DNA of 26,711 nt from a virus: positions 1-26,711 of the IMG/VR virus record IMGVR_UViG_3300048672_000315. One strand, written 5' to 3'. Below the pieces are notes generated by a model. That model saw only the letters and a program-made list of their open reading frames with translations. It ran no database searches and was not told the DNA's origin. The translations under genes were made by a program, and so were the position numbers. Position 1 is the first letter of the stretch. Each line of letters begins with the position of its first letter. Positions 16,156 through 22,964 of the stretch are shown here, piece after piece.

Positions 16156-16637
16156 AAAAAAACACAGGAATTGTAAACAAACGTATAAGGAGCGTCAAGT
16201 AAATCATTGGCATACTGTTCATGCTTTGAGGAATCATACTTGTCATCTTTCCATCCAAATAGTGTTCTTTTTTGAGGGATCACCATCGAAGCAGCCAATT
16301 TATGCAGGTTACCTATAAAGTCCTGACCGAATGTTTTACCCTCGATATACCTGGCAAATGGCATTTGTCTGATGTCATAAATACACCTGTAACGCTTTCC
16401 GGTTACCTTAATGAACCTTTGCGGATGGCCTTCAATTTCTTTCTCAATGAATGATAAACTGTTCCTTTTTGATACATATTCACCCCACGGCATTGAATCA
16501 ATAACAGATTGCGGGACATTTAAAATAATCGAAAGCAACCGGCTTTCTACATCCAAACCAGTTTCATCGTTCTTTATTGAACGCCTTATTTTGTCAATCT
16601 GTTGGGCCTGTCTTACAGTTAATTGTTGCCAGTTCAT
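15966..16637 (-). CDS. Tail assembly chaperone-like protein (unshifted product)
   Basis: This is a 223-residue protein starting at ATG 16637, overlapping the large terminase stop (ATGA). The N-terminus, NWQQLTVRQAQQIDKI, then LSIILNVPQSVIDSM and a short strand FIKVTGKRYRCIYDI, followed by YIEGKTFGQDFIGNLHKLAA and a hydrophobic helix around FVYNSCVFFYQVY, fits the mainly helical chaperones that coat the tape measure during tail assembly. Such proteins are usually made in two forms by frameshifting, and an overlapping coding frame lies at the 3' end (15886-16155). Codon 159 (GTT) begins the nine-T run. Family assignment is by pattern and genome position upstream of the tape measure, although three genes intervene, more than usual. 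Confidence 0.55.
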   Translation of the reverse strand: MNWQQLTVRQAQQIDKIRRSIKNDETGLDVESRLLSIILNVPQSVIDSMPWGEYVSKRNSLSFIEKEIEGHPQRFIKVTGKRYRCIYDIRQMPFARYIEGKTFGQDFIGNLHKLAASMVIPQKRTLFGWKDDKYDSSKHEQYANDLLDAPYTFVYNSCVFFYQVYRNWIEVSLDYLIREGVSKGMSREQSEKSVNDLCTYLDGNLPPNLLPTSTILRYRKLMN

Positions 16638-17806
16638 GCAAATGAGTATTTACCCGGTGTCCCGGAAGTTTGGAATTTTCGCCATGCCAGTGCCAATGAG
16701 CATACGCAGTCATCATGAAGACCTGCCGGAGCGGAATATTTAACCCCTGACCTTGTAAACTCGTATTCAAAGTTACTCAATTCATCCGGGATAAGTCCTT
16801 CCGGAAATGTAATCTTTCTGCTTTGGATAGCAACAGCCAACCCCTCCATGAGTTGTTGTTTGCTTTGTTGGGTAAACTTAAATAGCTCTACATTCCCACG
16901 TACCCTGGTTATGTCCTCACCAATTGGGTCACCTACCCCGGTGCTATCAATGGCAATTCCGGCATGTGGAAGATTGAGTATCTTCTGTGTCGTGTTTCTC
17001 CAGTCGGTCTGAAACCTATCAAAGTGACAAACAGATCCATTTTTGTCTATCCCTATTATCACCGTCCAGTCATGGCTTTTAGCAAGGTCAATACCGTAAC
17101 AAACAGCCGGAAGTTTGGATAGCGGATAGGTACATTGATGGATAAATGCTTGTCCAAACGGGTTGGCTACATTGTCGTTAAATTCAGCCATGTACTCCTG
17201 ACTAAAAGCTAATTCCGGCAAATCGTGTTTGGCATCATCAATCTCTGACGGGTCTATAAACGGGTTTGTATAAGTAGACATCTGCCAGCTCATCCAATTC
17301 GGCTCTTCCCCCTTACCGCGCATGAATAGTTTATAAAAATCGTTCTTCCCTTTAGGGGTGGAAAGGAAAAAAGCATCCCCTTTTAAGTCTGTCAGGGTGG
17401 CCCGGACACTTTCCGTCCATACCTTCCATAGGTTTTTTGTAAAGGCACACTCATCCAATATGGCCCGTTTATACTTCCGTGACCTGCCGGCTAATTCATT
17501 TTCAAGGCTCCAAAACTCTATCCGGCCCCCGGTGATTAGTTCAATAAATTGGTGTTCATTTTTTCGCCTGATTATTGGCTCCAGCGCATTAATGCACTCG
17601 TTATAAGTCCCGTCAAGTAATTTATAAGTTGGTGTAAAATAACCAGTGGGGAACCCTTCAATAGCCGGTTCGGAAAGCAAATTAACAGCTAACGCAGATT
17701 TACCCCACCTTCGACCACAGCAAAGAACATTGAAGCGTTTAGCTTCATCAATTATCTTCTGTTGGTTCAGATGTGGTTGGGATAGTATTATCTCCTTTTC
17801 GCTCAT
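16634..17806 (-). CDS. terL: Terminase large subunit
   Basis: This is a 390-residue protein starting at ATG 17806. The N-terminal ATPase has Walker A GRRWGKSA (residues 31-38, Lys36), Walker B ILDE (116-119, with Asp118 and catalytic Glu119) and the coupling motif STPKGKN (149-155). The C-terminal RNase H-like nuclease has GIDLAKSHDW (Asp240), AIDSTGVGDP (Asp287) and HDDCVCSLALA (Asp365/Asp366), so all expected metal ligands are present. The enzyme cuts concatemeric DNA and drives it through the portal. It overlaps the small subunit by 59 bases and the chaperone-like gene by four. It is on the short side for the family but complete in both domains. Confidence 0.95.
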   Translation of the reverse strand: MSEKEIILSQPHLNQQKIIDEAKRFNVLCCGRRWGKSALAVNLLSEPAIEGFPTGYFTPTYKLLDGTYNECINALEPIIRRKNEHQFIELITGGRIEFWSLENELAGRSRKYKRAILDECAFTKNLWKVWTESVRATLTDLKGDAFFLSTPKGKNDFYKLFMRGKGEEPNWMSWQMSTYTNPFIDPSEIDDAKHDLPELAFSQEYMAEFNDNVANPFGQAFIHQCTYPLSKLPAVCYGIDLAKSHDWTVIIGIDKNGSVCHFDRFQTDWRNTTQKILNLPHAGIAIDSTGVGDPIGEDITRVRGNVELFKFTQQSKQQLMEGLAVAIQSRKITFPEGLIPDELSNFEYEFTRSGVKYSAPAGLHDDCVCSLALAWRKFQTSGTPGKYSFA

Positions 17807-18218
17807 ACTTTACTTTAATGGTTACCTCACCGGTGTTATCATTAGCTGACTTTTCAACAAGCCCATTTAGACGCTGCGTAATGCTTGGATTGTATATCCC
17901 TGACATCCCTCCTTCAATCTGATCCTGACGGATTATATGCTTTATGCGTGAACAGATAGGGGCGAAATCCGTGTACCTACCTTCTTTATTCTTTAGGTAA
18001 TCCTGAATATCATTCAATACCCCAACTTCAAAACAATGATTTTCAAACCCTTCCAATGTCAGCGGGCGTTCTTTCAGCCGGTTTACTTGTTTCCCTACTC
18101 CGCCGACAAAATCCTGAACACGGATTGGGTTGTCCTTTATTTTCTTTTTGTAGTCAAGAAAATGCTGCCAAAGCTCCTCAGGGGTTTTTATGTTCTTCGG
18201 TCTGCCTCTCTTTGTCAT
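17748..18218 (-). CDS. terS: Terminase small subunit, gp3-like DNA-packaging protein
   Basis: This is a 156-residue protein starting at ATG 18218, which overlaps the upstream stop (ATGA). It matches the GP3-type packaging family from memory: GRPKNIKTPEELWQHFLDY near the N-terminus, RPLTLEGFENHCFEVGVLND, the helix IQDYLKNKEGRYTDFAPICSRIK, and IRQDQIEGGMSGIYNPSITQRLNGLVEK. The last stretch is the most diagnostic. The protein recognises the packaging site and recruits the large subunit encoded directly downstream. The C-terminal tail is disordered and acidic, and is encoded in the overlap with terL. Confidence 0.9.
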   Translation of the reverse strand: MTKRGRPKNIKTPEELWQHFLDYKKKIKDNPIRVQDFVGGVGKQVNRLKERPLTLEGFENHCFEVGVLNDIQDYLKNKEGRYTDFAPICSRIKHIIRQDQIEGGMSGIYNPSITQRLNGLVEKSANDNTGEVTIKVKYERKGDNTIPTTSEPTEDN

Positions 18219-18787
18219 ATTTTTTCAAGTTTAATCCCAAAATTAGCTGCATGACCAAAAACACCCTGGTTCTCATCATCAAAGGTCATATTCAGCTTAA
18301 TCAGGTCTTTTATGCTGATGTCATAATATTCTTTACTTACCCATTTTGAAAAGCCCATACCTCCATCTATACCGCAAGTTAGCAAATTTTTGATACCTAA
18401 CATACCCATCCACATTACCACAAAGGATGAACTATTGCTGCATCTGTATACCGGTTCCCCTATGAACAAGCTTTCAGTTTGCCCGGTTATCAGGAAATCA
18501 CAGTCATATTCCCAAAAGTATGTATTATCATTATTCCGGTTGGTATTGATAATCCTTGTGGCTACTTTCCCTTTTGGTTTTATCCATTCAAAAGCCTGTT
18601 TATCTGCAATGAAATGAATATCAACGCTTTCGCAAGCATAAGCAGCGTCATAAACGGCAGCTATATTATGGGTACCCTTGTACTTTTGATAGTCGAAATT
18701 ATCTAGTGACGGGCCGGTACCCAATAATATCCACGGCTTAGTAAAAAACCAATCCATTCGCGTCAGTTCGTTTAAATGCTTGAGCAT
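18215..18787 (-). CDS. MptE-like/DUF115 family protein
   Basis: This is a 190-residue protein starting at ATG 18787, overlapping the glycosyltransferase gene by 16 bases. The nucleotide-binding-like loop LLGTGPSLDNF (about residues 21-31), DIHFIADKQAFEWI, and a later GIKNLLTCGIDGGMGF match the 6-hydroxymethylpterin-pyrophosphokinase MptE-like / DUF115 fold, which also occurs in surface-glycan and flagellin-modifying proteins and in phages. A sialyltransferase-like fold that binds a nucleotide or nucleotide sugar is expected. Coupling to a glycosyltransferase suggests both act on the same glycan, phage protein or DNA base. Substrate unknown. Confidence 0.65.
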   Translation of the reverse strand: MLKHLNELTRMDWFFTKPWILLGTGPSLDNFDYQKYKGTHNIAAVYDAAYACESVDIHFIADKQAFEWIKPKGKVATRIINTNRNNDNTYFWEYDCDFLITGQTESLFIGEPVYRCSNSSSFVVMWMGMLGIKNLLTCGIDGGMGFSKWVSKEYYDISIKDLIKLNMTFDDENQGVFGHAANFGIKLEKI

Positions 18788-19788
18788 ATTACTTTGTACC
18801 TTTTTTCGTTTATAGTTTTCAAATTGTGGTGCTTATTGCAGAACTCAAACAACTCATTCCCTTTTTCTTCCCTCATTGCTTTGTCATTTACAAGCTCTTT
18901 TATCCATCTGTACCAATATTGCTGTGTCCTGGCATAACATAAAGGCATCCCCAAATAAGGATTTACCTCACTTACTACTGCTGGATTTCTTTTAGCTGCA
19001 GTTTCAAGAACTTTTAGGTTTGATTTTAGGCTATTGAACTTAGTATCAAGTAAAGGAATCAGGCTAATGTCCGAATCACAATAGGCAAACATGTAGTTTT
19101 CAGGCTTTGAAAAGCTGTAAATCTGACTATCGAATCTAAGCCCAGTAGTAAATGCGCTAATCATGACATCCCAAACCGGCTTAGACTTCTCTGCGTAGCC
19201 TGCCATTACTGTTTTAATCTTACCCCTTATGTCGCCATCTGAATAAACACGTTGCATAGGGTATTTAAGTATTGAAATATCCTGTGCATGTGTATCAGAT
19301 CCAGACCAAAATAGCCTTACCTTTTCGCTTTGTTCCTTTACGTCAATGAATTGTCCTTCCCCGTAAGGTATAGCATTTGGTAGGATAAATACTTGTTTGT
19401 TTAGTTGGTAAATCTCATCAGCCAGGCGCTCATGCGTAGTGGTGCAGACATCCGCAATATGAATGTAATCTTCAATTTTCTGACCGAAATTATGGTCTTT
19501 GTAAACCTGGTATAAAACGTGGTGCGGGTCTAAGTTCCAGTAATCGTCATTATCAATCACTAATTTAAATCCATATTTATCCCGGTATTTTGCCATTTGA
19601 TTGGCCGGAGTGGAAAAAGAACGGTTCATCATTACTATATCAAACCCTTTTTCAAAGGTTTCTTCTGTTACATGGTTAGTGATATAGGCATAATCTTCCG
19701 GGTGTGACTGGAGCATATAAAGAACCGGCATTATAAGCCTATGGTAAGAAACACCACTTGCAGGATTGGCTATTACTAAAATCCTCAT
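18772..19788 (-). CDS. GT-B glycosyltransferase, GT4-like
   Basis: This is a 338-residue protein starting at ATG 19788 (MRILVIANPASGVSYHRL). The N-terminal Rossmann half has an early glycine turn, then FDIVMMNRSF and KLVIDNDDYWNLD. The C-terminal half begins at about residue 158 (RLFWSGSDTHAQD) and contains DISLIPLLDTKFNSLKSN and LKVLETAAKRNPAVVSEV (about 259-275), the donor-binding KS-x-x-K-x-L-E helix of GT4-type enzymes. It transfers a sugar from a nucleotide donor. Being embedded just before the terminase genes, it may modify a virion protein, host glycan or phage DNA. The gene is coupled to both neighbours by short overlaps. Confidence 0.75.
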   Translation of the reverse strand: MRILVIANPASGVSYHRLIMPVLYMLQSHPEDYAYITNHVTEETFEKGFDIVMMNRSFSTPANQMAKYRDKYGFKLVIDNDDYWNLDPHHVLYQVYKDHNFGQKIEDYIHIADVCTTTHERLADEIYQLNKQVFILPNAIPYGEGQFIDVKEQSEKVRLFWSGSDTHAQDISILKYPMQRVYSDGDIRGKIKTVMAGYAEKSKPVWDVMISAFTTGLRFDSQIYSFSKPENYMFAYCDSDISLIPLLDTKFNSLKSNLKVLETAAKRNPAVVSEVNPYLGMPLCYARTQQYWYRWIKELVNDKAMREEKGNELFEFCNKHHNLKTINEKRYKVICSSI

Positions 19789-20096
19789 CTTCTTACCCTC
19801 CTATTTGCCTTGTTTGGATGGATGGGAATATTTAATTCTTTCAGAAGTTTCTCCGGTTCTTCTGTTTCAATTACTGGGACATTCTGTGTTTCGTACCACT
19901 GTTTCAATCGTTTCATCATATTGAAAACGCATATAGGACACCAACTTGTCAGGTGGAATTTAGGGTCAATATAGGTTTTGTAAATGCGGGTAAACTCATT
20001 TAAGTTACCATTTTGATCCTTAAAGTACCCATGTTCAATAGTTTCAAATACGTTCAAATTTGCGTTAATGAACTGCCTATCTTCTATGCTTATCAT
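19785..20096 (-). CDS. Small Cys-motif protein of unknown function
   Basis: The start at ATG 20096 (MISIEDRQFINANL) overlaps the upstream stop (ATGA), so I prefer it over a longer non-ATG reading; 103 residues. The centre carries SWCPICVFNMMKRLKQWYE, a CxxC knuckle followed by a helix that might bind a metal or act as a redox pair. The C-terminus is basic (NKANRRVRR). It stands between a small membrane protein and the glycosyltransferase, with overlapping starts on both sides. No family recognised. Confidence 0.55.
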   Translation of the reverse strand: MISIEDRQFINANLNVFETIEHGYFKDQNGNLNEFTRIYKTYIDPKFHLTSWCPICVFNMMKRLKQWYETQNVPVIETEEPEKLLKELNIPIHPNKANRRVRR

Positions 20097-20317
20097 AAAT
20101 ATTTCTGAATTAATGGGGCCAAGCAACCTGGAATAAACATTGCACAAACAGCTTCTGAAACTTCAATAGGTAGAAAGTATAAAGCAAGTCCTACCCATGC
20201 AGCCAAACATACCGAACAATTGAACGGCCTGAAATTAAGCCTAAATTTCACATAAAGTTCAGCAAACTCAACCCAGTATAAGGTAAAAGCTATTGCCGCT
20301 GTGATTGTAAGTAACAT
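20093..20317 (-). CDS. Small integral membrane protein
   Basis: This is a 74-residue protein starting at ATG 20317, overlapping the sigma-like gene by 28 bases. There are two hydrophobic helices, about residues 2-18 and 36-64. A loop containing FRLNFRPFNCSVCLAAW lies between them, so CxxC sits at the start of helix 2. The next gene also has a CxxC, which may be chance. The helices could anchor a complex at the inner membrane or be an early lysis or exclusion protein. Function unknown. Confidence 0.55.
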   Translation of the reverse strand: MLLTITAAIAFTLYWVEFAELYVKFRLNFRPFNCSVCLAAWVGLALYFLPIEVSEAVCAMFIPGCLAPLIQKYL

Positions 20318-20805
20318 TTTATCTTATTTTTAGCTGAATCCAGTGTTCTCCTGACTGTTTTGTATGGTATTTTAGTTGACCGGCTCAGTTTCAATGCATT
20401 TGAATTGAACGTGAAAGCATATAAAAGGAACATATCCCGTTCATACAGCTCATCTCTTTTGTTGCTGAAAATTTGATCAAATTCTAACTTCCCAATCTTG
20501 CACTCATTTACCTCAATGGCCTCTGTCATGAGTCCTACATTTTCCGGTAATTCAATCAAGTTCCTGAAATTTCTGAAAAAAGTAGAACGATTTGATTTAA
20601 TCATGTTCAGCATTGTCCGAACTAAAAAGAACTTTAAATACCCTTTACTGTGCATCTCAATCAGTCTTTCATCAGGCATTTCAAGAAGTACCATGAACAT
20701 TTCCTGCCTTAAATCTTCCTGGAGGTCAAAAGGCTCCATCTTTTTTATAGCAGACTGAATATCCTCGCAACAGTATAATTCGTGTATTATCTCATTTTTG
20801 CACAC
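20290..20805 (-). CDS. RNA polymerase sigma-factor-like protein
   Basis: This is a 171-residue protein. The best start is GTG at 20805, since the upstream in-frame codon before TAT is a stop; the next ATG is residue 23. Residues about 26-75 resemble sigma region 2: FDLQEDLRQEMFMVLLEM, a linker, then KFFLVRTMLNMIKSNRSTFF. Residues about 118-165 resemble region 4: RDELYERDMFLLYAF, then a helix-turn-helix NALKLSRSTKIPYKTVRRTLDSAKNKI. The spacing is that of small group 4/ECF-type factors. A phage-coded sigma factor ahead of the terminase and virion genes would direct the host polymerase to late promoters. Sequence similarity is weak, so a non-sigma DNA-binding protein remains possible. Confidence 0.55.
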   Translation of the reverse strand: MCKNEIIHELYCCEDIQSAIKKMEPFDLQEDLRQEMFMVLLEMPDERLIEMHSKGYLKFFLVRTMLNMIKSNRSTFFRNFRNLIELPENVGLMTEAIEVNECKIGKLEFDQIFSNKRDELYERDMFLLYAFTFNSNALKLSRSTKIPYKTVRRTLDSAKNKIKCYLQSQRQ

Positions 20806-20840
20806 ATATTAAAAGTTGCGTAAATTTAATGGATGTGATT

Positions 20841-21056
20841 TTAATTTGCAAATTTATTTTTCCCATCATTTAACATTTTGTAAAACTCTTTTGCAATTTC
20901 ATCTAAGGTGAACGGAATGCAGTCTAAATACATCAACCTTTTATTGATTTCTCTTAGTAATGCAAGATTGCTTATTTCTTCCATTCCCATCTTAAATTCA
21001 CCGCATTCAACCCGGAGATTATTTAACTGTATCTCATAATGATCACGTAATGTCAT
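20841..21056 (-). CDS. Small protein of unknown function
   Basis: This is a 71-residue, mostly helical protein starting at ATG 21056, which shares one base with the NinG-like stop (TAATG). It contains LRDHYEIQLNNLRVECGEFKMG and REINKRLMYLDCIPFTLDEIAKEFYKMLND. The second half could be a helix-turn-helix-like or coiled unit. It is the last gene before a 35-base gap and the sigma-like gene. No family recognised. Confidence 0.5.
   Translation of the reverse strand: MTLRDHYEIQLNNLRVECGEFKMGMEEISNLALLREINKRLMYLDCIPFTLDEIAKEFYKMLNDGKNKFAN
20849..20856 (-). promoter_or_regulatory. Possible -7 box TAAATTTG upstream of the sigma-like gene
   Basis: TAAATTTG fits the Bacteroidota TAnnTTTG -7 consensus and lies about 44 bases before the GTG at 20805, inside the end of the preceding gene. 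No clear -33 TTTG at the right distance was seen, so it is weak. Confidence 0.25.
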
Positions 21057-21427
21057 TATCTGTTTTTGTAATGTTCAATAATTGCAATCAATTCTACCCG
21101 GCTCCATTTCTTCACTCCGTGCGCCATGCTTTCAAGTATTAAAACTTTCTGTTCGCCGTACTTTTTTACAAGGCCCTGGCGGTAGTTGATTAAGTTCCCG
21201 TGTAAGAAGTTATTACATCGTAAACATTGGCCATTTACATTCATTTCGTTGAACCTTAAATGTCCGTGATGCCCTGCGCTTAAATAATGACCTGCATGAT
21301 CTACCGGAGCGGGGCAACTGATACACCCGTTATCTTTGTCCCTGTTTCGAATGTATGCGTTGAAAACCTTAACAGCCTTTTCGGTTAGCTTTGGGATGCT
21401 GTCTGATTTAACTCTTATCACTTTCAT
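21056..21427 (-). CDS. ninG: NinG/Rap-like recombination endonuclease
   Basis: This is a 123-residue protein starting at ATG 21427, coupled by ATGA overlap to the small lipoprotein gene. It has a zinc-binding HNH-like core: Cys35/Cys38 in GCISC, HAGHYLSAGHHGHLRFNEMN, then Cys68/Cys71 in GQCLRCN, followed by NYRQGLVKKYGEQKV. This matches lambda NinG (Rap), a branched-DNA endonuclease that aids recombination and resolution of replication intermediates. The family usually has about 200 residues, so this is a compact form with the N-terminal part shortened. It sits with replication-type genes. Confidence 0.8.
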   Translation of the reverse strand: MKVIRVKSDSIPKLTEKAVKVFNAYIRNRDKDNGCISCPAPVDHAGHYLSAGHHGHLRFNEMNVNGQCLRCNNFLHGNLINYRQGLVKKYGEQKVLILESMAHGVKKWSRVELIAIIEHYKNR

Positions 21428-21585
21428 CTGAACGATTTAACACTCCTGTAATGCGTTTTAACCATATTATTCGCTCCAGCATACTTACGGAAGTAGTTTG
21501 CGTCATTGGTTGGGCAAGAACTTCGCAGCGGACGGCAGGAACTGAAAAGAATGATTAAAATGATGATTGAAAGAATATTTTTCAT
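21424..21585 (-). CDS. Small phage lipoprotein
   Basis: This is a 53-residue frame with ATG at 21585 overlapping the upstream stop (ATGA) and a TGA overlapping the NinG start (ATGA), so both ends are coupled. The N-terminus MKNILSIIILIILFSSC is a short lipoprotein signal with a lipobox ending in Cys17. The mature part includes SSCPTNDANYFRKYAGANN. The peptide would be about 37 residues after processing and anchored in the membrane. I have the impression that similar tiny lipoproteins occur in other Bacteroidota phages. A superinfection-exclusion or envelope role is possible but unproven. Confidence 0.65.
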   Translation of the reverse strand: MKNILSIIILIILFSSCRPLRSSCPTNDANYFRKYAGANNMVKTHYRSVKSFR

Positions 21586-22217
21586 TTGTCTGTTTTTATC
21601 CCGGTAATTTCTTCAAAAATAGCAGCGTCAAAGTTTGGAAGTGTGGTGAAATGCGCTTTGTTTTCGTCCGTCAAATCGCCCCAAAAATTCACCCACGCTT
21701 CTTTCATTTGGATTGTTTTTAAATACCCTCCTGTAGTTTCCCATTTCGGATGTGTTGCTTTTTCTTCTTCTGTCATCATGTGGTCGGGAACCCATATAGT
21801 AGGATCAATGGAATACATCAAGCTGTAGGCGGGGTGATTCTCCCATTCCTTAACCGTCATTTTAGATTCCTTGTTGAATAAGATGGCTTTAGGGTTTGTG
21901 TCGGTGCAGAATGCGCCGCTGTTCCTGTAGCCGCTGTTACTGTCGCCGCTGTTACAGTTGCCGCTGTTGACAAATCCGGCATTCTCTTTGCCTGTATTTG
22001 CACAGCCGGATTTCAACAAAACATCGGACGGAAAAGATTCAAGCCATTCGTTGGTGATGCACTCGTGTTCAATACACCATCCTAAATTGTCGTACACAAC
22101 TGACATAAGTTCTTCGGGTGTATTCGCTGATATTGCACGTTTGTACTGTTCAGCACAGGCACGCTTTTTTTTAGCTTTCTCAATTAGCTCTGATTTTAAT
22201 TCTTCAAAAGTTCTCAT
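21582..22217 (-). CDS. Pentapeptide-repeat phage protein
   Basis: This is a 211-residue protein starting at ATG 22217. A helical N-terminal part (FEELKSELIEKAKKKRACAEQYKRA) precedes six uninterrupted pentads of the form xNxGx (residues 73-102: ANTGK, ENAGF, VNSGN and so on), the Asn/Gly type of pentapeptide repeat. The C-terminal domain has IDPTIWVPDHMMTEEEKA and TTGGYLK...EAWVNFWGD and ends near FDAAIFEEITGI, a pattern I know from Bacteroidota phages and prophages. It lies between a promoter-like site and the lipoprotein. Pentapeptide proteins can mimic DNA, but this short Asn/Gly type gives no firm function. Confidence 0.7.
   Translation of the reverse strand: MRTFEELKSELIEKAKKKRACAEQYKRAISANTPEELMSVVYDNLGWCIEHECITNEWLESFPSDVLLKSGCANTGKENAGFVNSGNCNSGDSNSGYRNSGAFCTDTNPKAILFNKESKMTVKEWENHPAYSLMYSIDPTIWVPDHMMTEEEKATHPKWETTGGYLKTIQMKEAWVNFWGDLTDENKAHFTTLPNFDAAIFEEITGIKTDK
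21912..22001 (-). repeat. Six tandem 15-bp coding repeats
   Basis: Six imperfect 15-base units encode the xNxGx pentads of the pentapeptide-repeat protein. The last units are the most alike (GCCGCTGTT recurring on the plus strand), which suggests recent expansion and a potential for copy-number change. Confidence 0.75.
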
Positions 22218-22245
22218 TTGGTTTATTTTTTTGGTTAAGTTTTCT

Positions 22246-22253
22246 CAAATATA
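22246..22253 (-). promoter_or_regulatory. -7 box TATATTTG, promoter for the pentapeptide-NinG operon
   Basis: TATATTTG perfectly fits the Bacteroidota TAnnTTTG consensus in an AT-rich 54-base gap, about 29 bases ahead of the ATG at 22217. No strong TTTG -33 box stands at the usual distance. The gap separates the replication genes from the pentapeptide-lipoprotein-ninG run. Confidence 0.5.
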
Positions 22254-22271
22254 CAAATTATTTTGTAATAA

Positions 22272-22964
22272 CTATTTTTCTTTCAAAAGATTTTTAGCCG
22301 CCAATACCCTCGCATGAGCGTAAACCTGTTCTTCGGTCAGGCGTTGGAACGGTCTTAAATCATTCATTAAGTCAATCCTTGCTTTTGATATTAATTTAGC
22401 TTCTTTACCTATTGTAATATGGCTGAAGTAATCGTTCTCATCAAGCCAATCAATCACCGGCCCAATAATCACCATACTATCAATGTCCTGCGTTTTTGCC
22501 CGTTCTTTGTAATCTTCCCAAACTTTACCCCAATCTGTCTGAACAGCCGGCAGTTCTTTAACTTCTTCTTTTTTCGGTACGTACATTTGTTTAGCCCATG
22601 ACCTGAAAGCGGTTAAAATACGTCCAACGTACTCGCAGGAAAAGTTTTCAAAGTGCCTGGCATCCACTTCCAATCGTCCGGATGCCGCCATTTCAAAGGC
22701 TAATTTCAGTTCGTTTGGTGTATGGCCACCAAAGTTGCGCCTGAGGAACATAAAAAGCAAAGCCTTTTCATCACTGTTTGGCATATTGTTCGCCCTTATC
22801 CCCGTAAGGGCCATGGCGTACTTTAATGCAAAACCTATCTCATCATCGTTACAGACGGCTATTTTAGCACCTTCTACGGCTTTGGCAAGTTCTTCGCTAC
22901 CAGTTGCGCAGGGCTTCCATTCGTGCTGTTGAAGTGCCTGGTTTATGTGTTTCTGTATTTCCAT
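22272..22964 (-). CDS. Replication-region protein of unknown function
   Basis: This is a 230-residue protein starting at ATG 22964, overlapping the upstream gene by 68 bases. It contains DDEIGFALKYAMALTGIRANNMP, then DEKALLFMFLRRNFGGHTPNELKLAFEMAASGRLEVDARHFENFSCEYVGRIL in substance, and a C-terminal helical region. The motif around NFGGHT..ELKLAFEMA and HFENFS.EYVGRIL is common, as far as I know, in Bacteroidota phages next to replication genes. No Walker motif is seen, so a loader or adaptor role is more likely than an ATPase. Function is inferred from position only. Confidence 0.6.
   Translation of the reverse strand: MEIQKHINQALQQHEWKPCATGSEELAKAVEGAKIAVCNDDEIGFALKYAMALTGIRANNMPNSDEKALLFMFLRRNFGGHTPNELKLAFEMAASGRLEVDARHFENFSCEYVGRILTAFRSWAKQMYVPKKEEVKELPAVQTDWGKVWEDYKERAKTQDIDSMVIIGPVIDWLDENDYFSHITIGKEAKLISKARIDLMNDLRPFQRLTEEQVYAHARVLAAKNLLKEK

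Noticed and set aside
15662-16743. Several plus-strand open frames opposite the tail chaperone and completion genes
   Set aside because: They contradict the single-strand layout and mirror supported minus-strand genes; the minus-strand frame at 15886-16155 explains the region better.
21912-22001. CRISPR-like short repeats
   Set aside because: The 15-base units are contiguous without spacers and stay in one reading frame as xNxGx pentads.
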